From Microbacteriaceae bacterium (GTDB taxonomy: Bacteria > Actinomycetota > Actinomycetes > Actinomycetales > Microbacteriaceae): a stretch of DNA of 64,000 bases. The notes under the pieces are model-generated. The model was given only the letters and a program-made list of their open reading frames with translations. It was not told the origin of the DNA and did not search any database. Below are positions 7,881 through 17,553 of the stretch, in pieces (the stretch's first letter is position 1; every line of letters starts with the position of its first letter). A program made the position numbers and the translations under genes. The DNA is taken from the NCBI GenBank assembly GCA_014378715.1, contig JACMNE010000056.1, positions 1 to 64,000 of the forward strand. The letters run 5' to 3'.

Positions 7881-10676
7881 TCAGCTGGCGGTGCCGGTCA
7901 CCCGCCTCGGACGGGGGTGGCGCGTGCGGAGGCCTGCGCACACGGCGAGCAGGCCGAGCAGCATCAGGAGAACGGAGGCGGTGAGAGCTCCGCCGGCACC
8001 GGTGGTTCCGGTCGCCGCGAGGGAGTCGGCGCCGGACCCGGAAGGGGCCAGGGGGACGGCAGGTTCGAGCGGGGCGGGGTCTGTCGGGGCGGGGTCTGTC
8101 GGGGCGGGGACGGCCGCGAGCACTGTCTGGAGGTCGTCGACCACAAGGGTGCCAGAGCCGGCGCCGCCGAGGTAGAACGCGTGCTCGGTCACCGAGGAGA
8201 GGTTGAGGATCGCCTGCCCGGCCCACGGAGGGGTGGCGAAGTCGGCGAAGTCGAGCTCGACCTGCTGCCAGCCGCTCGTGGGCAGCACGGCGTTCGCCTC
8301 CCAGAATGCCCCGCTCGCCGCGAACTGCACGGAGAGGGTGTGCCCGGCGTCAGCGTCGACCCAGAACGTGAGTCCGGTGTAGCCCCACCAGTCCTGCGAC
8401 TGGGCAAGGGTGCGCACGATCCCCGCATAGCCCTCTCCGCCGAGGTCGTAGTCGAAGCGGGCGGCCGTTCCATCTGCTGCGCCAGACGACTCGACCAGTG
8501 TCGACACCACCGCGCCACCTCCGCTGTTGGGGACATAGGCGTCCGTGAGCCCCTGGTCGTCGGAATAGCCCTCGAAGTCGTCGATCACGAGGGGAGCGGT
8601 CGGCAGGTCAGCCGTTGAGAACTGGGCGGCCTGCGGCGTCGAGGCCATCGATCCCCCGCCATTGAGCGCCTCGACGCTCCAGTGGTGGACGGTGCCGGGA
8701 GCGAGGGTGAGGCCGGGGGCGAACTCGGTCGCGGTGATCCCTGTTCTCGTGATGAGCGGCTCGGAGAGGTCGGGGTGGAGCGACAGCGTGAAGCGGTAGA
8801 ACGCGGTCGCGTCGGCCGCCGTCCAGCTGAAGACGGGGGTGGAGCGCACACCGGTGGTACCGTCGGCTGGCAGTGCCAGGGCGAATGCGCCTGGCACGGC
8901 CACCGTGCCGCCCGCCGTGCCGCTCGAGATCGTGGCGCGGGAGACGGTGGTTCCGGTTGCCCACTCGAGGCGGAGGTGGTCGCCGGAGAGGCCCTCGGCG
9001 AGGAGCACGTGGCGTCCGTCACGGGTGGTGGTCGTTGTGCTGGATTCGACCCAGGTCAGTCCGTCCGCGCTGCTCGCGACCGACATTCCGTCGGCGTCTG
9101 CGACGAGGAACTCCGCGCGGGTGATCCCGCTGCGCTGCCAGCTGAGCCGGGAGGTCTGCCCGGCGACACCAGTGGCGAGAGCGCCAGAGGGGTCGGCCTC
9201 CAGGGTCACGTTCGAGTGGCCGGTGGTGAGAAGGAGGCTCTGCAGCGGGTCGACGAGAACACTCGACCGGCCAGTGGCCGTGACCGGGTCGGAGACCGAC
9301 TCTGTTGCGCCGCCGACCGCGAGGACCCGGTAGGTCGTTCCCGGCGCCGACACGAAGTCCGTCACGGGTGACGCGCCGGCCGACACGGGGCCAGCCACGT
9401 CGGTCCAGCCCGCGCCACCGGAACTCTGGACCGTGTAGCTGTCCGCTCCGGCCGTGCCGCGCCAGGAGATGCGGTTGATACCGTTCTCGCGGTCGACCAC
9501 GGTGACGAGGGGCGCCCCGAGGGCGGGGGAAGGCACGGCGTTCGAGCCGGCGATCGCATCGCCGTAGCCCACGATCGCGTCGACCTCGGCCCGGGACTGC
9601 GTGGTCTCGCCCGGGTAGTGCACGGTGAACCCGTCGTCGTGGGGCACGAAGCCGCCCCGGTCGTTGTTCGGGAACAGCGACCAGAAGAACATCCCGGAGA
9701 CGTCGGTGTTCGCTGCGAGAGGCTCGAGTAGGGCGGTCGTGGCCGCGGGCGAGCCGTACTCGCCCGCGAGGTAGACCTTGCGAGCTGCGACGACCAGGGC
9801 CGCGTCGGCGGAGACGCGGTCGATCGTCGGTGGGTAGTAGTGGGCGTCGACGATGTCGAGGCCTGGAGCGAGGAGTGCCGGCTGGCTGACCCCGAAACGG
9901 CCGCCAGCCGCGACGAGCTGGTCGGGCGCGAGGGAGCCGATCAGCGCGACCCGCGCGTTGATCCAGTCGAGGGTCATCCCCTCGAGCTCGTTACCGAGCT
10001 CCCACGCCAGGATCGTGGGGTCGTCGACGTAGCGCACCCCCGTGATCGCATTGGTGCGGCCGACGACGTACTCGATGTACTCGTCGAAGGCGGCGATCGC
10101 GGTGGGGTCGGTGTAGAAGTCGGCCGATGCGAGCCCGAGCGGGGTCGTGAAGTCGCGGTGGCCCCCGTGGTAGTACTGCCACTCGTCGGTCAGCGGGAGC
10201 AGGAGCCGGATGCCGACCGAGCCGGCGTAGGCGATCGCGAAGTCGATCGTGGCGAACGCCTCCTCGTTGTACTCACCGAGGCTCGGCATGATCGCCAGCG
10301 GATTCTCGTTGTCCTGTCCTGTCGAGGTCATCATGTGGGAACGCACGACCGTGACTCCCAGGTGCGATGCGGTGTCGAGGGCGTCCTTGATCCGGAAGAG
10401 GGTCGGGTAGTCGACGCCGCCGACGTTCTCGTCCAGGCCGAGCCAGTAGGCGTTGGCGCCGCTCATGCGGAAGTCCGTCCCGCCGAGGGTGAGCGACGAG
10501 CCGTCGCGTGCGACGAACTCCGTGTTGAGGGTGCTCCAGTCCTGGGGGGCGGCGACGGCGGATGCCGGCGCTGAGGCCGCGACCAGCATTGTCGCGGCAA
10601 GGGCGGTGGTGACCGCTGCCCCCGTCATCCGCTTCGATCGGGAGAAACGGGGTGCTGCCGAGAGCGAGTGGTTCAC
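7881..10676 (-). CDS. Secreted, cell-wall-anchored GH5-like endo-beta-mannanase, multidomain (FnIII-like, CBM11/CIA30-like, LAATG sorting signal)
   Basis: Signal peptide; ILAWELGNELEG and VYLAGEYGSP catalytic-type motifs; C-terminal PAPTDPAPTDPAP linker, LAATG, hydrophobic stretch, Arg tail; GTG start preceded by AGGAG. Confidence 0.82.
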   Translation of the reverse strand: MNHSLSAAPRFSRSKRMTGAAVTTALAATMLVAASAPASAVAAPQDWSTLNTEFVARDGSSLTLGGTDFRMSGANAYWLGLDENVGGVDYPTLFRIKDALDTASHLGVTVVRSHMMTSTGQDNENPLAIMPSLGEYNEEAFATIDFAIAYAGSVGIRLLLPLTDEWQYYHGGHRDFTTPLGLASADFYTDPTAIAAFDEYIEYVVGRTNAITGVRYVDDPTILAWELGNELEGMTLDWINARVALIGSLAPDQLVAAGGRFGVSQPALLAPGLDIVDAHYYPPTIDRVSADAALVVAARKVYLAGEYGSPAATTALLEPLAANTDVSGMFFWSLFPNNDRGGFVPHDDGFTVHYPGETTQSRAEVDAIVGYGDAIAGSNAVPSPALGAPLVTVVDRENGINRISWRGTAGADSYTVQSSGGAGWTDVAGPVSAGASPVTDFVSAPGTTYRVLAVGGATESVSDPVTATGRSSVLVDPLQSLLLTTGHSNVTLEADPSGALATGVAGQTSRLSWQRSGITRAEFLVADADGMSVASSADGLTWVESSTTTTTRDGRHVLLAEGLSGDHLRLEWATGTTVSRATISSGTAGGTVAVPGAFALALPADGTTGVRSTPVFSWTAADATAFYRFTLSLHPDLSEPLITRTGITATEFAPGLTLAPGTVHHWSVEALNGGGSMASTPQAAQFSTADLPTAPLVIDDFEGYSDDQGLTDAYVPNSGGGAVVSTLVESSGAADGTAARFDYDLGGEGYAGIVRTLAQSQDWWGYTGLTFWVDADAGHTLSVQFAASGAFWEANAVLPTSGWQQVELDFADFATPPWAGQAILNLSSVTEHAFYLGGAGSGTLVVDDLQTVLAAVPAPTDPAPTDPAPLEPAVPLAPSGSGADSLAATGTTGAGGALTASVLLMLLGLLAVCAGLRTRHPRPRRVTGTAS

Positions 10677-10777
10677 GAGGTGTGGCTCCTTTGCCGACCT
10701 TCTGGCAGGGACTGACACCGCGGTTCCGGATGCTGCTGACTCCAGCCTGCGGGCAGAGAAGACACAAAGTCAAGAAC

Positions 10778-11641
10778 TTAGATAAATAATTTATGATTTG
10801 AAGTCGTGCCACGCGACACGATCGAGACACGGGGGGCCTCGACCGCCTTGAGCGCCGAGCCGTCGAACACCGCGAGGAGGGTGTCCCCGGTAAGGCGACC
10901 GATCGCCTGCACATCATGGCTCACCGCAGACAGGGGCGGGGTGGACAACTGGCACTGTGCCGAGTCGTCCCAGGCGAGAAGCGACAGGTGCGCGGGGACC
11001 GCGACGTCCGCGACATCCGCTGCCTCGAGTCCCCCGAGGGCCATCAGGTCGTTGTCGAAGATGATGGCGGTAGGGCGATCCGTACGCGAGAGGAGGTCGG
11101 CCGTCGCGCGGGATCCGGAGCCCTGCGAGTAGTCGCCGGCGAGTGTGGAGGACGCCGCGCCCGCCGCAGCGCACTCGGCCGCGAAGGCGTGCGCGCGGCT
11201 GAGGGTGTGGGCCATCCGGAGTGGGCCGGAGACGTGCGCGAGGCGCCGGTGGCCGAGGGAGAGGAGGAAGGCGACCGCATCTCGCATCGCGCCGTCGTCA
11301 TTGGTCCAGACGGCGGGGAACTCGGCGGCGATCGCGGGGTTGCCGACCACCACCACCGGCAGCTCGAGCTCGCGCAGCACGGGGAGGCGGGGGTCGTCGT
11401 GGGAAAGGTCGACGAGAACGATCGCTCCGACATCGCCCCCGGCCTTCCAACGCCGGAAGGTCGCGATCTCCTCCTCCACCGTCGGCAGGACCCGGGTGAG
11501 GACCGCGAAGCCGTGGGGCCGCAGGACGGACTCGAGCCCGGCGGAGAAGTCGTGGAAGTAGGGTTCGGCCCCCATGATCTCGGTCGCTCGCACCAGACTC
11601 ATCCCGACCATCCTGGCGGTCGGCGCGGTGCTCGCGCTCAC
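10778..11641 (-). CDS. LacI/GalR-type ligand-binding protein lacking the N-terminal HTH
   Basis: Begins MSASTAPTARMVGMSLVRATEIMGAEPYFHDFSAGLESVL, i.e. at the sugar-binding core; ends VSIVSRGTTSNHKLFI; no HTH-like peptide upstream. Confidence 0.75.
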   Translation of the reverse strand: MSASTAPTARMVGMSLVRATEIMGAEPYFHDFSAGLESVLRPHGFAVLTRVLPTVEEEIATFRRWKAGGDVGAIVLVDLSHDDPRLPVLRELELPVVVVGNPAIAAEFPAVWTNDDGAMRDAVAFLLSLGHRRLAHVSGPLRMAHTLSRAHAFAAECAAAGAASSTLAGDYSQGSGSRATADLLSRTDRPTAIIFDNDLMALGGLEAADVADVAVPAHLSLLAWDDSAQCQLSTPPLSAVSHDVQAIGRLTGDTLLAVFDGSALKAVEAPRVSIVSRGTTSNHKLFI

Positions 11642-11749
11642 GATCCTCCTCGGTGGGGTGGTGCGCCTGGCCAGTCGCCCGCGCGGCCTCGACGATACCG
11701 GTCTTGCGGGCCGGGGTAGCCTTCGAACGTAGATCCGCGAAAGGACACC

Positions 11750-12967
11750 ATGGCACGGCGCGAGTCGACACCGACGACCCCGGGCAGCCGCGCGGTCGTC
11801 GTCGACCTGATCCGGTCGCCAGGGCCGATCAGCCGGGTCGAGCTGACGGCGGCCACCGGGCTGACCCAGCCCTCCATCTCGCTGATCGTTCGCAAACTGC
11901 TCTCAGACGGGATCGTGCGGGAGACCGGGCTGACCGCCTCGACCGGCGGCAAGCCCCGGGTACTCCTGGAGATCAACGGGCGGGCCCTCTACGGGGTCGG
12001 GGTGCAGCTCGGCTTCGAATCGATCACCCTGGTCGCGACGGATGTCACGGGCGGGGTCATCGGCCGCGAACAGATCGACGGCGCCGGACTCGACAAGCCG
12101 GAGGTCGTCACCCAGCGGATCATCACCGCCTACCACGACTTCGTGCGTGTCCTGGGGATCGGGACAGGGACGATCGCGGGGGTCGCGGTCGTTGCACCGG
12201 GGCCAATCGACCAGCACGACGGAGTGGTCCTCGGGCCCCCGACGCTGCGCAGCTGGCTCGACTTCGGTCTCCGTGCCGCGCTGAGGGCCGGGATCGACGT
12301 TCCGGTGCTGGTCGACAACGACGCGGCGGCCGCCGCCGTCGGCGAGTTCTGGAGCCGGCGGATATCCCGCAGCTCGACCTTCGCCGGGATCTACCTAGGG
12401 TCGGGCATCGGCTCCGGGATCGTCATCGACGGGGCGCTCTACCGGGGGCACAGCTCCAATGCCGGCGAGATCGGGCACATCTCGATCGAGCAGGACGGTG
12501 TCCCCTGCTTCTGCGGCAACGTCGGGTGCCTCGAGCGATATGCGTCCCCCGGCGCTGTCGTCGAGTCGGCCAGGGCATCTGCCCCTGACTTCGCCGAACT
12601 CGGTCTTGCCTTCGAGCCGACATCCGTGATGCGTGACTTCGACCTGCTCTGCCGTGCCGCGGTGCGGGAAGTCGAGCCGGCCCGCGCGCTCATCGAGACC
12701 TCTGCGGCGCAGCTGGCCTCCGCCGCCGTGACCCTGAGCAACCTGTTCGATCTCGATCACATCGTGCTCGCGGGACCGGGGATGGCCTTCGCCGGCTCGA
12801 TCTACGCGCGGGCTATGCGCGACCGTCTCGCGCGGTCGGCATTCTCCCGCCGCGCGCACCCAATCGTTGTGGAACTCTCCTCCAATCCGCGGGACTCGGC
12901 GGCGGTCGGCGCGTCGGCCCTGATCCTGCAGAGCACCGTCGCCCCTGGCCACGGCCCGCTCCTGTAG
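11750..12967 (+). CDS. ROK family transcriptional regulator (NagC/XylR type)
   Basis: N-terminal wHTH SRVELTAATGLTQPSISLIVRKLLSDGIV plus ROK domain with CFCGNVGCLERYASPGAV zinc motif. Confidence 0.88.
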   Translation: MARRESTPTTPGSRAVVVDLIRSPGPISRVELTAATGLTQPSISLIVRKLLSDGIVRETGLTASTGGKPRVLLEINGRALYGVGVQLGFESITLVATDVTGGVIGREQIDGAGLDKPEVVTQRIITAYHDFVRVLGIGTGTIAGVAVVAPGPIDQHDGVVLGPPTLRSWLDFGLRAALRAGIDVPVLVDNDAAAAAVGEFWSRRISRSSTFAGIYLGSGIGSGIVIDGALYRGHSSNAGEIGHISIEQDGVPCFCGNVGCLERYASPGAVVESARASAPDFAELGLAFEPTSVMRDFDLLCRAAVREVEPARALIETSAAQLASAAVTLSNLFDLDHIVLAGPGMAFAGSIYARAMRDRLARSAFSRRAHPIVVELSSNPRDSAAVGASALILQSTVAPGHGPLL

Positions 12968-12990
12968 GCACCGTTCCTGTGCCGACCAAT

Positions 12991-15900
12991 TTAGAGGCGG
13001 AGGGCCCGGGTCGCGGGGTCCGGGGTGCCGAAGCGGTGCGCAGTGATGCTGACGGCCTGCTCGCGCAGGTACGGCAGCAGCTCGACCCGGCCCTCGGCGG
13101 TCGGCGGCGCCGCGTAGATCGCGACATCGGGGCTGCCTCCGACTGCTGACGCCACCGCGAGCGGCGACCCGCCGATCAGGCGGATGCGCGTCACGCTTCC
13201 CGCGTCCACTCGCGGCTCCGGCACGATGCCGTCGACGCCCAGGTCCGCCGCCTCCGACGGCTGCGCGATTCCGTTGGCCAGGCGTGCGATGAACGCGGCG
13301 TCCGTCTCGACCATCGCCTCGTCGACGACCAGCGCGCTGTTGTCACTGCGGAACAGCCGCACCAGGCCGGCCGGCACCGGCACCGGCACGCTGATCGACA
13401 CGACCGAGCCGGCGAGCGTCGCCGCGGCGAGCGCCCGCACGAGGTGCTCGATCGGCTGGCCCTCCGAGACGCGGATGAGCACGGGCACCGGCAGGTACCG
13501 GAACACGTTGCGCTCGGCATCGAGGCCTGACACGTCGCGGGCGACCCCGAACTCCGCTTTCCAGGCGACCTCGTCGCTCATCGCTGCGGTGCGCACCCGG
13601 TCGAAGCCGTCGAACTCGAGGCCACCCTGAGCCGCCTCGATCAGGCGCGTCACGCGGCCGCCGATCCCCTTCAGGGTGACGGATGACCGCTGCTCGCCGG
13701 TGATGGGCTCGATGCCGCCGAGGCCGAAGAGGTAGTTCGGGCCGCCGGCCTTCGTGCCGGTGCCGACGCTCGATCGCTTCCAGCCGCCGAAGGGCTGGCG
13801 CCGCACCACGGCCCCGGTGATGCCCCGGTTGACGTAGAGGTTGCCGGCCTGCACCGCTTCGATCCACTGGCCGATCTCGTCCGCGTCGAGCGAGTGCAGG
13901 CCGGCCGTCAGCCCGTAGGCCGGCGCGTTCTGGAGCTCGATCGCTTCTGCGAGAGTGTCGGCGTGCATGATCCCGAGGATCGGGCCGAAGTACTCGGTCA
14001 GGTGGAACTCGCTCCCCGCGTTCACACCGTCGCGCACTCCGGGCGACCAGAGCCGTTCGGTCGCATCCAGCGGCTCCGGCTTGACCAGCCAGGTCTCGCC
14101 GTCGCCGAGCTCGCTGAGGCCGCGGCGGAGCTTGCCGATCGCGGGCTCCACGATCGGGCCCATCTGCGTGGTCGGGTCGTACGCCCAGCCGACCCGCAGC
14201 GAGCGCACGGAGTCCTCGAGCTGGCGCAGGAAGCGCGGCGAGCGGGCCACCGATCCGACGAGGATCACGAGCGAGGCGGCTGAGCACTTCTGGCCCGCGT
14301 GCCCGAACGCGCTGCGCACAACATCCGCTACCGCAAGGTCGAGGTCGGCACTCGGGGTCACGATGACGGCGTTCTTGCCGCTCGTCTCGGCGAGCAGCGG
14401 CAGGTCGGGCCGCCAGCTGCGGAAGAGCGCCGCGGTGTCCCAGGCACCGGTGAGGATGACCCGCCCGACGCTGGGGTGGGAAACGAGCGTGCGCCCGAGC
14501 TCGCCCTCGTCGATGTCGACGAGAGAGAGCACGTCGCGGGGAACCCCGCCGTCCCAGAGCGCCTGCACCATGACGGCGGCACTGCGACGGGCCTGCGGCG
14601 CCGGCTTGATGATGACGGCGGCCCCGGTGGCCAGGGCGGCGAGCACACCGCCGGCCGGGATCGCGACCGGGAAGTTCCACGGAGGGGTGACCAGGATGAG
14701 CTTGCAGGGCACGAAGCGCGCGCCCGTGAGCGAGGCGAGCTCGCCAGCCCGCTCGGCGTAGTAGTGGGCGAAGTCGATCGCCTCACTGACCTCCACGTCG
14801 CCCTCGGCGAGCGTCTTGCCCGCCTCGCTCGCCATGACCTCAATGAGGTCGGCGCGCGCGGCCTCGAGCGCATCGCCCGCCCGGTGCAGCACCTCGGTGC
14901 GCGATGCGAGAGAGCGCCCGGCCCAGGCGGACCCGGCCGCGGCCGTCGAGCGGATGATGACCTCGAGCCCCGCCGCGTCGGCGACGCGGGCGGCCTCGAT
15001 CGGGGCGAGCCCGAGCCGCGACGTCGCCGCCCGCTGCAGGATCGCGCGCCCCCAGGCGCGGTTGCCGACGATCGCGGGGTCGGTGTCGGCAGTGTTGGTG
15101 AAGTGCGCGGGAGTCGGCACGGGAACGGCCCGGTCCTGCACTCGATTCGAGGCCGGAACCACAGCGTCGAGCTGGGCGAGGGAGGCCGTGAACCGGGCGG
15201 ACTCCCGATCGAAGACCTCTGGCGAGCTCGCGAGCTCGAAGACGCCGGACATGAAGTTCTCCGGGCTCGCATTCTCCTCGAGCCGGCGGATCAGGTACGA
15301 GATGGCGGAGTCGAATTCGGCCGGACGCACGACCGGCGTGTACAGCAGCAGCCCGCCGACGTCGCGGCGCACCGCATCTGCCTGACCCGTCGCCATGCCG
15401 AGCAGCATCTCGAAGTCGATCCGCTCCTCGACCCCGCGGCTCTGCGCGAGCAGCCAGGCGTAGGCGACATCGAAGAGGTTGTGTCCGGCGACACCGATGC
15501 GCACCGCGTCAGTGTGCTCCGGCGTGAGCGCCCAGTCAAGCACCCGCTTGTAGTTCGTGTCGGTCTCGAGCTTGGTCGAGTAGGTCGCGAGCGGCCAGTG
15601 GTGCAGTTCGGCGTCGACCCGCTCCATGGCAAGGTTCGCGCCCTTCACGACGCGCACCTTGATCGCGGCCCCGCCCGCCGCGCGCCGGGCGGTCGCCCAC
15701 GCCGTCAGCCCCTGCAGCGCCGCGAGCGCGTCGGGCAGGTAGGCCTGCAGCACGATCCCGGCCTCGAGCCCAGCCAACTGCGGGTTCTCGAGGATCGCCT
15801 CGAAGACGGCGACCGTCAGGTCGAGGTCGCGGAATTCCTCCATGTCGAGGTTGATGAACTTGGTGTCAGCGGATGACGCGGCGAGCTCGTACAGCGGAGT

Positions 15901-16527
15901 GAGCCGCTCGACGACCCGTGCCACTGTCTCGTCGAACGCCCACATCGAGAGCTGGCTGGCCACGGACGACACCTTGATCGACACGTAATCGACATCGTCG
16001 CGCTCCAGCAGCTCGCGGGTGCCGGCCAGGCGCCGGTCGGCCTCGGCGTCGCCGAGCACCGCCTCGCCGAGCAGATTGAGGTTCAGCCGCACCCCTTGGC
16101 TGCGCAGGGCGGCGATCGAGGAGTCGAGCTTCGCGGGCGTGGCGTCGATGATCAGGTGCCCGACCATCCGCCGCAGCGCCGTCCGCGCGATCGGCACGAT
16201 CGGCCAAGGCAGGATCGGCGCGAACCCTCCGCCGAGCTGGATCGCGATGCGCATCCACCACGGCAGGAACGCGGGGATCGCCCTGGACAGCTCCTCCAGG
16301 TTGCGCCCGGCGACCCGCAGGTCCTCCGGCCGCACCACGCGGTCGACGAAACCGATCGTGAAGTCGAGGCCGACCGGATCCTTGAGCACCCCGGCGAGGC
16401 GCTGCGCCGAGGCGTCGGGCACCACATCCGCGCTCTCGGCGAGCCATCTCCGCACCGTCGCGATCGTCGCCTCGGCGATGTCGTCGGGGCGAACCGGGGG
16501 CGCTGCGAGCTCGTTAGGCATGGTCAC
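12991..16527 (-). CDS. putA: Bifunctional proline dehydrogenase / L-glutamate gamma-semialdehyde dehydrogenase
   Basis: PRODH domain (LNLLGEAVLGDAEADRR, AYLPDALAAL) fused to aldehyde dehydrogenase (ETSGKNAVIVTPSADLDLAVADVVRSAFGHAGQKCSAAS). Confidence 0.9.
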   Translation of the reverse strand: MTMPNELAAPPVRPDDIAEATIATVRRWLAESADVVPDASAQRLAGVLKDPVGLDFTIGFVDRVVRPEDLRVAGRNLEELSRAIPAFLPWWMRIAIQLGGGFAPILPWPIVPIARTALRRMVGHLIIDATPAKLDSSIAALRSQGVRLNLNLLGEAVLGDAEADRRLAGTRELLERDDVDYVSIKVSSVASQLSMWAFDETVARVVERLTPLYELAASSADTKFINLDMEEFRDLDLTVAVFEAILENPQLAGLEAGIVLQAYLPDALAALQGLTAWATARRAAGGAAIKVRVVKGANLAMERVDAELHHWPLATYSTKLETDTNYKRVLDWALTPEHTDAVRIGVAGHNLFDVAYAWLLAQSRGVEERIDFEMLLGMATGQADAVRRDVGGLLLYTPVVRPAEFDSAISYLIRRLEENASPENFMSGVFELASSPEVFDRESARFTASLAQLDAVVPASNRVQDRAVPVPTPAHFTNTADTDPAIVGNRAWGRAILQRAATSRLGLAPIEAARVADAAGLEVIIRSTAAAGSAWAGRSLASRTEVLHRAGDALEAARADLIEVMASEAGKTLAEGDVEVSEAIDFAHYYAERAGELASLTGARFVPCKLILVTPPWNFPVAIPAGGVLAALATGAAVIIKPAPQARRSAAVMVQALWDGGVPRDVLSLVDIDEGELGRTLVSHPSVGRVILTGAWDTAALFRSWRPDLPLLAETSGKNAVIVTPSADLDLAVADVVRSAFGHAGQKCSAASLVILVGSVARSPRFLRQLEDSVRSLRVGWAYDPTTQMGPIVEPAIGKLRRGLSELGDGETWLVKPEPLDATERLWSPGVRDGVNAGSEFHLTEYFGPILGIMHADTLAEAIELQNAPAYGLTAGLHSLDADEIGQWIEAVQAGNLYVNRGITGAVVRRQPFGGWKRSSVGTGTKAGGPNYLFGLGGIEPITGEQRSSVTLKGIGGRVTRLIEAAQGGLEFDGFDRVRTAAMSDEVAWKAEFGVARDVSGLDAERNVFRYLPVPVLIRVSEGQPIEHLVRALAAATLAGSVVSISVPVPVPAGLVRLFRSDNSALVVDEAMVETDAAFIARLANGIAQPSEAADLGVDGIVPEPRVDAGSVTRIRLIGGSPLAVASAVGGSPDVAIYAAPPTAEGRVELLPYLREQAVSITAHRFGTPDPATRALRL

Positions 16528-16647
16528 GAGGATAATCCTTCCGGCTGTGGCGACTGGGTCCTCCTAGTGTGTCGCCGCGGAAGAATAAGATGAAGCGAGC
16601 ATTATCGACGCGTATACATCACATCAGCTTCATGATCGGGGCAGCGG

Positions 16648-17553
16648 ATGTTGGACCTGCACCGTCTGCGCCTCCTGCGCGAGCTCAGCCTGCGCGGCAC
16701 GATCGCTGCCGTCGCCGAGGCGCTGTCATACTCCCCCTCCGCGGTGTCCCAGCAGCTCGCGCTCCTCGAGACCGAGGCCGGCGTTCCCCTGACCACCCGG
16801 GTCGGCCGGCGACTGCAGCTCACCCCGCAAGGCCGGGTGCTCGTCGGGCACACAGCGCTGCTGCTCGAGCGCCTCGAGATCGCCGAGTCCGATCTGACCT
16901 CCTCGCTGTCATCGATCGGCGGCACGGTGCGCATCGCGGTCTTCCAGTCGGCCGCGCTCGCGATCGTCCCCTCCGCCCTCACGATGCTGGCCGAGGCGCA
17001 CCCGGCACTGCGGATCGAGGTCGTGCAGCGCGAGCCGGAGGCTGCGCTCTCCGCCGTGTGGGCCCGCGACTTCGACCTCGTGATCGCCGAGCAGTACCCC
17101 GGTCATGCCGCCCCGATCATCGGCGACCTCGACCGGGTGGCGCTGTGCACGGACGCGCTGCGACTCGCGGTGCCGGCAAGGCGCGACATCCGCTCTCTGC
17201 AGGACTCCCGGGACACGGCCTGGGTGATGGAGCCGCGCGGCACGGCCTCGCGGCACTTCGCCGAGCAGGCCTGCCGTGCGGCCGGGTTCGAGCCCGACGT
17301 GCGGTTCGAGACGGCCGACCTGATGGCGCACATCCGGCTCGTGGAGTCTGGCAACGCGGTCGCGATCCTGCCCGACCTGGTCTGGGCCGGTGCCGCGCCG
17401 TCGGTCGAGGTCGTGGGGCTGGCCGATCATCCGCTGCGGACGATCTTCACGTCGGCGCGGTCGGCGAGCGCCGAGCGTCCGGCGATCGTCGCGGTGCGGG
17501 GGGTTCTCGAGAGGGTCGTCGCCTTCGCCGCCCCGGCTAGGCTCGCGCCATGA
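16648..17553 (+). CDS. LysR family transcriptional regulator
   Basis: MLDLHRLRLLRELSLRGTIAAVAEALSYSPSAVSQQLALLETEAGVPL HTH; divergent from putA. Confidence 0.88.
   Translation: MLDLHRLRLLRELSLRGTIAAVAEALSYSPSAVSQQLALLETEAGVPLTTRVGRRLQLTPQGRVLVGHTALLLERLEIAESDLTSSLSSIGGTVRIAVFQSAALAIVPSALTMLAEAHPALRIEVVQREPEAALSAVWARDFDLVIAEQYPGHAAPIIGDLDRVALCTDALRLAVPARRDIRSLQDSRDTAWVMEPRGTASRHFAEQACRAAGFEPDVRFETADLMAHIRLVESGNAVAILPDLVWAGAAPSVEVVGLADHPLRTIFTSARSASAERPAIVAVRGVLERVVAFAAPARLAP

Noticed and set aside
8075-8107. Tandem repeat ggggcggggtctgtc as a separate genetic element
   Set aside because: It encodes the PAPTDPAPTDPAP linker of the wall-anchored mannanase; ordinary Pro-rich spacer.
12967-12983. 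GGCAC-N7-GTGCC hairpin between convergent ROK and putA genes as a terminator
   Set aside because: The stem is only 5 bp and there is no T tract; too weak to call.
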